Shown here: positions 1-7,400 of the stretch, in pieces | Layout: every line of letters begins with the position of its first letter | Numbering within the stretch: the first letter of the stretch is position 1 | Source: a bacterium | Lineage (GTDB): Bacteria; UBA9089; CG2-30-40-21 | Reading direction: 5' to 3' | NCBI GenBank assembly: GCA_018814245.1 | Contig: JAHIZN010000370.1 | Span: 1-22,204 of the forward strand | DNA: 22,204 nt | Program-made: the position numbers and the translations under genes | The notes under the pieces: model-generated | Databases searched by the model: none | What the model was told of the DNA's origin: nothing | Seen by the model: only the letters and a program-made list of their open reading frames with translations

Positions 1-133
1 GAAACAGGAATAATTGCAAATGAGAAAAGCCTGACAAGGGTTGTGTCTCTTATAATTCACACCCTTTGTGGATCTTTCCCTGTATTTGCGTACTATTGTT
101 ATGCTTCTGTGGCTTAATGCAACAACCGCACAG
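1..133 (+). mobile_element. Right part of a MITE-like inverted-repeat element (window-edge copy)
   Basis: Positions 1-77 match the core of the complete copy at 20967-21304: the stretch with TAATTGCAAATGA, then CTGACAAGGGTTGT, then the inner repeat CACCCTTTGTGG at 59-70. The copy ends with AATGCAACAACCGCACAG up to 133, which is the outer terminal repeat of the 20967 copy without its last GTGG. The left half lies outside the window. No transposase is encoded. The element runs directly into the coding frame of the restriction-endonuclease fragment. Confidence 0.8.
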
Positions 134-668
134 CTCGAAAACGATTGATGAATGTCGTGAATACTATTTTAAGAATGTACGCTCCAAAGACCATCTGGAA
201 GAACTTGGCAAGAAACTTTACATTAAGATAACTGAAGTCATTTCATCTGAAGTTGAGGAAATTACTGAGCAAGATTGCATTAACTATATGACACAACTCG
301 TAATTGACCGCACCTTTGATGGTTATATGACAGAAATCAAAACAGTTTACGGACAGCTTGAACAAGAAATTGGAATTAAAATAGAGCCTGCTCCAGATGA
401 ATGGGATAGGCTTTATAATGTTGATTTTTTCATCAAAATTAAAGAAAAACATGTAGGAATACAAATAAAACCGATAAACCAAGGCATACAATTGTCACAA
501 ATATTCAAGGAAAAGAATTTACAACTCAAAACCCACGAGAATTTTGAGAAGGAATACTGGGGCAAGGTTTTTTATATCTTCTCGTCTAAAGTTGGCGAGA
601 AAAAAGAAATTAGAAATAAAGAAGTACTTGATGAAATACGAAAAGAAATTGAACGATTGAATAAATAG
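117..668 (+). CDS. N-terminally truncated MjaI-family type II restriction endonuclease
   Basis: From about position 138 the frame matches what I recall of MjaI-type (CTAG-specific) restriction endonucleases: a block with REYYFKN and HLEELGKKLY, then GYMTEIKTVYGQ, then DEWDRLYNVDFFIK and GIQIKP. The last two give a PD-(D/E)xK-like core, with D and Q-I-K about 13 residues apart. Family members as I remember them begin about 30 residues earlier with a conserved N-terminal segment. Here that segment is missing, and the upstream codons lie in the MITE at 1-133. The frame stays open to a TTG at 66 and an ATG at 117, but neither has a ribosome binding site, and the residues before about SKTIDE are element-derived. 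No cognate methyltransferase is visible. It is probably a remnant gene, although the catalytic core is intact and undisrupted. Confidence 0.72.
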   Translation: MQQPHSSKTIDECREYYFKNVRSKDHLEELGKKLYIKITEVISSEVEEITEQDCINYMTQLVIDRTFDGYMTEIKTVYGQLEQEIGIKIEPAPDEWDRLYNVDFFIKIKEKHVGIQIKPINQGIQLSQIFKEKNLQLKTHENFEKEYWGKVFYIFSSKVGEKKEIRNKEVLDEIRKEIERLNK

Positions 669-700
669 CACTGTTTTTTTTAAGACGATGAGGTTAAAAA

Positions 701-1474
701 ATGCCAAAGCCAAGGATTGGAATATATGGATTGTCAAGCTGTGCCGGTGATCAACTTACCATCCTGAATTGTGAGGATGAATTGCTTGAGATTGCCTCAA
801 GGGTTGACATTAAATCCTTTATCATGGCTCAGACAGGGAATGAGGAAACAAACATTGACCTTGCCCTTGTCGAGGGAACGGTTTCTACAATAAGAGACCT
901 TGAGAGATTAAAGGAGATACGGAGCAGAGCAGCTATCTTGGTGGCTATGGGTACCTGTGCCAGCTGGGGCGGGATGTATGCCATGAGGAACGATATTCCG
1001 CGGGCAGAGATGATTAAGGGTGTATATGGAGAAAAAGGGGTTGAATATTCTGATAGCCTTCCTGTGCCAGAGGTGTTGCCTGCTCAACCACTTAAAAACT
1101 TTGTGAAGGTTGATCTGTCTATCCCTGGTTGTCCCATAGAAAAGAAATGGTTTTTAAGAATATTCAAGTCATTTCTTCATGGTGATATAATAGAGCTTCC
1201 AAGCTTCCCTTTGTGTAGTGAGTGTAAAATGGTAGAAAATGAGTGTTTATTGGTGAATAGTCGTCTGTTTTGCCTTGGACCGGTCACCATTGCTGGCTGC
1301 AAGGCACGGTGTCCGTCACACAATATCCCTTGTATCGGCTGCCATGGACCGGTTGATGAGGCAAACTATGCTGGAGAGGTTAATATCCTATTAGATATGG
1401 GATACACCCTTGAAGAAATAAAGAGAAAGATGGGGATTTTTGTATTTAATCCAAATCTGGAACAGATTCAGTAG
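701..1474 (+). CDS. [NiFe]-hydrogenase-type small subunit (MvhG/F420-nonreducing-like oxidoreductase)
   Basis: This is a 257-residue iron-sulfur protein of the hydrogenase small-subunit/NuoB-20 kDa superfamily. In order: a Rossmann-like start IGIYGLSSCAGDQ (6-18), the variable region with LALVEG (54-59), GTCASWGG (84-91), the PGCP motif (142-145), and a Cys-rich tail with C172, C175, C182, C191, C200, C204, C211 and C214 that should hold additional clusters. The proximal-cluster CxxC reads C14-A-G-D17, so the second cysteine is aspartate; C86 and C144 remain. In MvhG-like proteins such a subunit passes electrons from a NiFe large subunit to Hdr-type partners, but no large subunit, Hdr or Hyp gene lies in the window. 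The ATG has GAGG about 8 nt upstream. The TAG stop is the first part of a palindromic repeat. Confidence 0.8.
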   Translation: MPKPRIGIYGLSSCAGDQLTILNCEDELLEIASRVDIKSFIMAQTGNEETNIDLALVEGTVSTIRDLERLKEIRSRAAILVAMGTCASWGGMYAMRNDIPRAEMIKGVYGEKGVEYSDSLPVPEVLPAQPLKNFVKVDLSIPGCPIEKKWFLRIFKSFLHGDIIELPSFPLCSECKMVENECLLVNSRLFCLGPVTIAGCKARCPSHNIPCIGCHGPVDEANYAGEVNILLDMGYTLEEIKRKMGIFVFNPNLEQIQ

Positions 1475-1548
1475 GGGCAGACCTGTGTGTCTGCCCTGAT
1501 AATCCTGTACATATCCTGATAATAATGGGCAACCACGGGGGGTTGCCC
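1471..1548. repeat. Two REP-like hairpins between hydrogenase and yhaM genes
   Basis: Hairpin 1 (1475-1496) pairs GGGCAGAC with GTCTGCCC around a 6-nt loop and begins right after the TAG stop of the hydrogenase gene, whose bases are part of the repeated CAGTAGGGGCAGACC. Hairpin 2 (1527-1548) pairs GGGCAACC with GGTTGCCC. The first family recurs at 10918-10939 and, inverted, at 11066-11087. Neither hairpin has a T-tract, so they are not clear intrinsic terminators. Confidence 0.8.
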
Positions 1549-1569
1549 CTACAAAGGAGAGTGAACACA

Positions 1570-2538
1570 ATGACTGTTGCACAAAAGCAATACATTTCTG
1601 AGCTAAAAAAAGGGAGTATAGTCAAGAGCTGTTTTGCAGTAAAAAAGAAAGAGATGCGTGAATTTAAGGATAAGCCTCAACAGTATCTATCGTTAGAAGT
1701 TGGTGATAAGACAGGGTTTATGGATGCTGTTGCATGGGAAAATGCTAATTTTTACACCACCCTGTTTGAGGAGGGGGATGTTGTCTGGATTAATGGCCGT
1801 GCAGGGGAATATCGGGGCAAGATACAGCTAACCATTGATTCTATTTCTAAGCATACAGAGTATAAATTAAATGATTTTCTGCCCCAGACAGATAAGGATA
1901 TTGAAGAAATGACTGCCCATCTCTTCAAGGTTATCGAGGGAATTAATAATCCATACCTGAAAAAGCTGCTGAAATCCTTTGTTAATGATGCTGATTTTTT
2001 ATCAAGGTTTAAGCAAGCACCGGCTGCCCGTTCTGTTCATCATGCCTATATTGGCGGATTATTGGAGCATACCTGTGAATTACTTAAGATGTGTGGGGTT
2101 GTTTGTGAGACATATCCACAGATTGACAGGGAACTCCTCCTTACAGGGGCAATCCTTCATGATATTGGAAAGATTGATGAACTCCGGTATAGTCTGTGTG
2201 TTGATTACACAGATGAAGGGGAGCTTATTGGACATATTGTTATAGGCGAACAAATGGTCTCCCAAAGAATTGAAACCATTGAAGACTTCCCCTCATCCTT
2301 GAGGATAAATCTATTGCATATGATACTAAGCCATCATGGCGAATATGCCTTTGGCTCACCCAAGAGACCCAAAACCCTTGAGGCATGTGCCCTTCATCAT
2401 GCGGATAATCTGAGTGCTCAGGTAAAGCGATTTATTCAGATTATAGAGCAGAAGACTGATCCAAGCAGCAATTGGACAGCATATAATGGGCTGCTGGGAA
2501 GAAGGCTGTATGTTCATGATGCTGATTTCAGTAAATAG
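1570..2538 (+). CDS. yhaM: YhaM-family 3'-5' exoribonuclease (OB-fold plus HD domain)
   Basis: The 322-residue protein has an N-terminal OB-fold nucleic-acid-binding domain (about 10-95; QQYLSLEVGDKTGFMDAVAW and a second strand set ending in KIQLTID), then an HD phosphohydrolase/nuclease domain. Metal-binding residues are visible in order: H167 in LLEHT, H197-D198 in ILHDIGK, H222 in IGH, H255-H256 in SHHG and D279 in HHADN. Length and order match Bacillus YhaM (about 310 residues), a Mn-dependent 3'-5' exonuclease of RNA turnover. I chose ATG 1570 because AAAGGAGAG lies about 10 nt upstream. A possible start at 1525 would run through the repeat hairpin 1527-1548 and was rejected. A MITE-like element starts just after the stop codon. 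Confidence 0.88.
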   Translation: MTVAQKQYISELKKGSIVKSCFAVKKKEMREFKDKPQQYLSLEVGDKTGFMDAVAWENANFYTTLFEEGDVVWINGRAGEYRGKIQLTIDSISKHTEYKLNDFLPQTDKDIEEMTAHLFKVIEGINNPYLKKLLKSFVNDADFLSRFKQAPAARSVHHAYIGGLLEHTCELLKMCGVVCETYPQIDRELLLTGAILHDIGKIDELRYSLCVDYTDEGELIGHIVIGEQMVSQRIETIEDFPSSLRINLLHMILSHHGEYAFGSPKRPKTLEACALHHADNLSAQVKRFIQIIEQKTDPSSNWTAYNGLLGRRLYVHDADFSK

Positions 2539-2539
2539 T

Positions 2540-2705
2540 GGTTCATGACATTTGAGTTTGTGGATGAGAAGAGAGACACGCCCCATCTACTTCATAGCCA
2601 CGCAGACTTCGGAAGTCTTACACATCCTGTTTGCTTCGCAGCCACCCCTCTTGAGAGAGGTTAGGGGTTTCCCTCCCAACTCACTAAACTCAAATGTCAT
2701 GGACC
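2540..2705. mobile_element. Non-autonomous inverted-repeat element, 166 bp
   Basis: Terminal arms 2540-2559 and 2686-2705 are reverse complements at 19 of 20 positions (GGTTCATGACATTTGAGTTT on the left). The interior has no open frame of note and no transposase. It fills most of the gap between the yhaM-like gene and the sigma-factor gene. I see no second copy in the window, and clear target duplications are not obvious. Confidence 0.65.
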
Positions 2706-2754
2706 AGTAGGATTTCTTTGTGTCTTGATGAGCGACTAAAAGGATGACAAAAAG

Positions 2755-3267
2755 GTGGAGTTTGCAGAATTAGCCAAAAGGTTTTCACCATATCTTAAGC
2801 GGCTGTCCATGAAGATAGCTATTCCATCCCGGGTTATTGAACAGGATGACCTTTATCAGGAGATGCTTTATCGCCTCTGGGAAGGATGGATGCGTGGTGA
2901 ATTTGAGGGAAAGAATGATGCCTATATCAGGGGTGGTTGTTATTTCCATTTAAAAAACTATCTGCGTCGACATACCGAATATGCAAACATCATTAGCCTT
3001 AATGAACCATTAAATGAGGATGGTACTACCTTAGAAGATATTATTCCTGATCAAACAGCACCCTTTGATGTAAGGGTAGATGATGCCCTTTTTATTCAAC
3101 AGATGAAAGCTAAGGAATTGACTCGAAGGGAACAGGATGTGATTGAATTACTTGCTCAGGGATATACATTAAGGGATATTGGCAAAAGGCTGAATATCTC
3201 CCATGTACGAGTATTGAAGATTAAGGAAAATATTGGCAGTAAATTTACTAAAAGGCTTAAGGGATAG
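2755..3267 (+). CDS. RNA polymerase sigma-70-family factor (ECF/sporulation-like, 170 aa)
   Basis: Residues 28-45 (EQDDLYQEMLYRLWEG) resemble sigma region 2.2, where core polymerase is bound. YIRGGCYFHLKNYLRRH (57-73) corresponds to the DNA-binding part of region 2. The linker carries SLNEPLNEDGTTLEDIIPD (81-99), a pattern typical of sigma factors between regions 2 and 4. Residues 121-166 hold a region 4.2 helix-turn-helix: LTRREQDVIELLAQGYTL, then IGKRLNISHVRVLKIK. The only usable start is GTG 2755, because an in-frame stop lies at 2737; AAAGGA sits about 11 nt upstream. No anti-sigma factor is adjacent. A non-sigma regulator with the same fold is possible, but both regions are present. Confidence 0.78.
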   Translation: MEFAELAKRFSPYLKRLSMKIAIPSRVIEQDDLYQEMLYRLWEGWMRGEFEGKNDAYIRGGCYFHLKNYLRRHTEYANIISLNEPLNEDGTTLEDIIPDQTAPFDVRVDDALFIQQMKAKELTRREQDVIELLAQGYTLRDIGKRLNISHVRVLKIKENIGSKFTKRLKG

Positions 3268-3391
3268 TAATTGGTTAGTTCTCTTTAGTATTTTAGTTTT
3301 CAAGAAAATGTAATTATTCAGGTATTCAGGAGACAGAATCCAGAATGAAGACGGCAACCACAAGGAGATAGTGTGCACCTCTGGCAGATCC

Positions 3392-3459
3392 GCAGCTACA
3401 AATCGCTGTAGCTGCAGGGCTTGTCCCTGCCTTAATCATTGTTACACCTGAATAGTTAC
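3392..3459. repeat. Intergenic hairpins and dispersed-repeat fragments
   Basis: The 221-nt gap between the sigma gene and the cytidylyltransferase gene holds the repeated word GCACCTCTGGCAGA (3375-3388), a hairpin GCAGCTACA/TGTAGCTGC (3392-3400 with 3407-3415) and a second one GCAGGG/CCCTGC (3414-3419 with 3425-3430). Positions 3447-3459 are the reverse complement of GTAACTATTCAGG, found again at 21314. No gene or convincing promoter was seen here. Confidence 0.6.
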
Positions 3460-3488
3460 GAGAATTTTTGTTCAATAAGGTGATAAAG

Positions 3489-4199
3489 ATGCAACATCTT
3501 AAGTTTCTTGGATTAATTCCGGCCAGGGGTGGATCAAAGGGAATAATTAAAAAGTGTATTACCCCTCTCCTTGATAAGCCATTGATTGCTTATACTATTG
3601 AGGAAGCAAAGAAGTCCATTCATCTACACCGGATAATTGTCTCTACAGATGATAAAAATATTGCTTCTGTTTCTAAAGAATATGGGGCTGAGATACCATT
3701 TATGCGTCCAAAAGAATTGGCTCAGGATGATACTCCTACCTTGCCTGTTATTCAGCATGCATTAAATACATTAAGGTCTCAAGGGTATGTTCCTGACTAT
3801 ATTGTTTTACTTCAGCCAACCTCACCATTAAGGGATGTATCTCATATTGATGCAGCCATAGAAAAAATTATACAAACCCAGTCAGATATGGTTGTTAGCC
3901 TGTGTAAGGTTACTCAGCACCCATTTTGGATGAGAAGAATAGATAGAGAGGATAAGGTTTACCCGTTTATAGAGACAAAGAACACCTATCACAGACGACA
4001 AGACTTGCCTGAGCTTTATCGGCTAAATGGAGCAATTACAGTAACCAGACGAGAGGTTATTGAGGCAGCAGCTCTGGCAATCGATGAGAAAAAAAAGCTG
4101 GATATTCGCGGATATGTAATGGAAGAGGCTGTGTCTGTGGATGTAGATACACCAATTGACCTCTTTATTGCCCAAAAGCTATTGGAGGAAAGGGCATGA
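3489..4199 (+). CDS. Acylneuraminate cytidylyltransferase family protein (CMP-sialic acid/legionaminic/pseudaminic acid synthetase-like)
   Basis: A 236-residue nucleotidyltransferase that should activate a nonulosonic (sialic-acid-like) sugar with CTP for surface glycans. Landmarks are the nucleotide loop LIPARGGSKG (9-18), IIVSTDDKNIA in the first half, LLQPTSPLR in the middle, LYRLNGAITV near 180, and VDVDTPIDL close to the end, whose aspartates bind the catalytic metal in the family. In most homologues the P-loop continues as a K-N-I triplet; here residues 22-24 read K-C-I, with Cys23 in place of the conserved Asn. ATG 3489 was chosen because AAGGTG lies 6 nt upstream; a TTG at 3468 is weaker. 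The gene overlaps the DUF6485-like gene tail to tail by 35 nt. No NeuB/NeuC-like genes are next to it, so the exact sugar cannot be told. Confidence 0.85.
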   Translation: MQHLKFLGLIPARGGSKGIIKKCITPLLDKPLIAYTIEEAKKSIHLHRIIVSTDDKNIASVSKEYGAEIPFMRPKELAQDDTPTLPVIQHALNTLRSQGYVPDYIVLLQPTSPLRDVSHIDAAIEKIIQTQSDMVVSLCKVTQHPFWMRRIDREDKVYPFIETKNTYHRRQDLPELYRLNGAITVTRREVIEAAALAIDEKKKLDIRGYVMEEAVSVDVDTPIDLFIAQKLLEERA

Positions 4200-4386
4200 C
4201 AGAGACACGAACAAACCTCTTGATAGACCGATCATAGGTTGATTCCACCTCTGTCGGGAAGAAACAGCCCGGCAATTCCCCATTTTGTCGATGATATGAA
4301 ACACATTCACAACATTTTCCCTTTCGACTACATGGTTCATATGTACAGGTACAGTTTTTCTTGTTAGATAATGTATTACATTCCAT
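4165..4386 (-). CDS. DUF6485-like small Cys-rich protein
   Basis: A 73-residue protein beginning MECNTLSNKKNCTCTYEPC and continuing with CSRKGKCCECVSYHRQNGELPGC in overlapping parts, then TYDRSIKRF. This matches my memory of the DUF6485 family of small bacterial and archaeal cytosolic proteins, which have clustered cysteines likely to bind metal. Its function is unknown. Cysteines fall at residues 3, 14, 16, 21, 26, 27, 29 and 42. ATG 4386 has AGGAG about 6 nt upstream; the longer frame to 4410 has no such site. The last dozen residues, after the family-typical end, run antisense into the cytidylyltransferase gene and may be a late-stop extension. Confidence 0.78.
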   Translation of the reverse strand: MECNTLSNKKNCTCTYEPCSRKGKCCECVSYHRQNGELPGCFFPTEVESTYDRSIKRFVRVSVMPFPPIAFGQ

Positions 4387-4406
4387 TATTGTCTCCTGTA
4401 AATATA

Positions 4407-4483
4407 GCACGCAGATTAGACGGTTTTACACGAATTTTCTCTTCATCTGTGTAAATCTAACAGCATCCGTGTCATCTGCGTGC
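4407..4483. repeat. Inverted repeat between two convergent-spaced genes
   Basis: GCACGCAGAT at 4407-4416 is the exact reverse complement of ATCTGCGTGC at 4474-4483. The inner part contains more imperfect pairing. It fills the space between the DUF6485-like start and the stop of the 1486-residue gene. It may act as a weak transcriptional barrier, but there is no T-run typical of an intrinsic terminator. Confidence 0.55.
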
Positions 4484-4485
4484 AA

Positions 4486-7400
4486 CTATTTAGACAGCAA
4501 TTTCTTAATCTTTTCCGCCTTATCCTGATTAATATCGTCTACAATCTTTAACACCTTATTTACTGCCTTATCTCCTTGTAACTGATAGAGCTTATAGAGT
4601 ATTCTGGCTGCTTGTTTGGGGTTAATGCTTGGAGATACCAAGAGTATGGATAGCTCTTCTACGCCCCTGGGATCAACAACTAATGATTCAGCCAATCTTT
4701 CCATGCCGGCAGACTCCATTTCTCCAAATTTACCAAGAGCCTCTCCTTCATCCATTATCCATGATTCAGACTCTTTCTTTACAGGAGGCTTTACCTCTTC
4801 CTTTATTTCAGGCTTTGGCATTGCTGGCAATTCTATCTTTGGCTGAGGAATAACCACTACCGGCTTTTCTATGGGCTTACTTGATAGCTCTATGCTTAAA
4901 TTATCCACCCGACTAACCATATCCCAGCCATCACCCTTTATCCTTACGCAGGTTATTTTGGCTGGTTTTGGATACAGTTCCATAAGATTAGGTGTGGCAT
5001 AATCTATCCATTTATTCTTTTTAACCATTTCCCCCATCTCAGGATATCGCAGCTTACCTTTTATCAGGAATCCATGCCTGAAGAGATGAGGCTTGCCTGT
5101 AATATCCATATATTCCATCTCTAAGCAAACAGGATACCCTTTATCCCCGGAAAGGGAGCTTCTAAGTACTTTTATCTCTCCATGCAGAACACAGAGATTA
5201 TACCTGATGGTACTAATATCCAGCATCTGGAACACGCTTGCCCCGCCAGTGGTAGAGTTTGAATCCTGCCTGCTTATCTCAAGGCTATGAGGGTGTTGGT
5301 CATCATCCCTTACCATATCAGCCTTTATCTTTCCTAATCCTTGCGTAACAGACTGCCAGCATTCCATTCCCTGCTCAAATCCACCATTCATAAGTTTGGC
5401 ATAGGTAACTACCTGTGGTACAGCAGGTGCTTGAGGCTTTTTCTTTGAAATAACAACCTCTGCCGGTTTATGCACCTCAGCTACCTCAGATGGCAATATG
5501 CCCAATTGAAGCTCAACACCATCAACCCTGCTCACAAAATCCCAGCCCTTAGCAGTAATATTTACCTCTGTTATCTTTACTGGTCTGGGGGAAAGCTGTA
5601 CCAAATTTGGAGAGACATAGGTAGTCCACTGCCTCTTCTTTATTTGTTCGCCAATATCAGGATAATTCAGCTTGCCGCTTACAAGGAAACCATGCTTGAA
5701 GATATATGGTTTGCCGTCTGTACCAGTGTATTTTAATTCAAGGCATACAGGATACTGTCCACCAGTCTTGCCATCGCCAGACATGCTTGCCCCATATATC
5801 TTTATGTCAGCCTTCAGGTTAATCTGAGTATACCTGTAAACATTAATATTTAACAATTGAAAAACTCCTGCCTCACCCATGGCAGACTGTGATTTTTGCC
5901 GTTTCATCTCAATAGTTGTCGGATGAAGCTGACTATCGTTAGTAATGCCAACATAGATATTCCCAACCCCTTCTTTTCTTGAAGTCCATGCATTCATCCC
6001 ATCATCAAACCCACCATTGGTCAGCATGGGATAGACCGTTGGCAATAAAACTGCTGGCACTGCTACAACAGGCACAGGTGGTGCCACGGGCTTTGGCTTT
6101 GCCTCAACAACCGCAGGCTTTGGCAGCTCTGGTGCTGGCGTTGGAACTGCTGGCACTGCTGCCACAGGCACAGGTGGTGCTACAGGCTTTGGCTTTGCCT
6201 CAACAACCACAGGCTTTGGCTTCTCTGGTGCTGGTATTGGAACTGCTGGCACTGCTGCCACAGGCACAGGTGGTGCTGCAGGCTTTGGCTTTGCCTCAAC
6301 AACTACAGGCTTTGGCAGCTCTGGTGCTGGAATCTTCTTAACCTGTGCAGCCTTGGCTGCCACTTGCGGCAGTACCTCTGGCAACGGCACAGACGCTTCA
6401 GGCTTTTTAATGGTAATCTCTACCCTTCGATTCTGTGCCTTACCCTTAGATGTCTTATTTGAAGCAATCGGCTTTGTTTCTCCATACCCAATGGATGTCA
6501 GATTAGCAGCTGGCACTCCCTCTCTTTCAGTCAGAAATGTCATAACACCCTCTGCCCTTGCTCGTGACAACCCCTTATTATCTTTATATTTCTTTCGCGT
6601 AACCGGTCCAAGGGGAACATTATCTGTATGCCCCTCTATCATGACCTTACAATCCGGGTATGCCTTAAGAATATTTGCTACCTTTGTCAGGACAGGATAG
6701 GCTGTGGCTTGAACCATATGACTGCCGGTAACAAAATTAACCGCTGCCTGAGTCATTTCTATCTTTATCGTCCCCTTATCCTCTTTAACTGTAATCCCCT
6801 TTTCTTCTTTTATTTCAGCCAGAGCCTTTAATGGTGCTGGTTTTTCAGGCATAGTTGGTATCTCAATTGGCAACTCTGGAGCTAAGACAGGTTTAATTGC
6901 TATAACCGGCGGAGCCAGTTCTTTGGCAGGTTTTTCTACAACTGTTGGCGGCAATGCCTTGGTCAGGAGAAAGTCTACCCTTGCCACTGTTTGTTCAGGA
7001 CCAAAAGATACTGTCTGTCTCCTCTTTTCATACCCTTCAGATGAAGAAATAATGGTATATTCAATCCCTTTATTCAAGTTATCTATAGAATAGTTACCGG
7101 TCAGCCCTGCCTTTGTTTGTCTTAATGGGCTCTGTCCCTTAAACACATCAAGGGTTGTTCCGGAAAGCCCTCCGCCTGTTTCAGAATTCTTTACAAATCC
7201 ATAAACAAATGGCTTTTCCGGGATAAGCATCATCTTTAGATAGCTTGATTTTACTGATGAAACATCTATTTTTTGAGATGATGTCTTAAATCCATGTGCC
7301 TTAGCTGTAATAAGATGCCCCCCTGTAGAAAGCTCCCTGAGTGTATATTGCTCCCCTTCTTCCTGAGCAGCAAGAGTCGTTCCTTGTTCCTCAAAGCTAA

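Noticed and set aside
66..668. Complete restriction-modification system
   Set aside because: No methyltransferase is present and the endonuclease N-terminus is replaced by repeat sequence.
5979..6341. Plus-strand open frame opposite the Pro-rich repeats
   Set aside because: It is the antisense shadow of the low-complexity linker of the OmpA-domain protein; no ribosome binding site or recognisable domain.
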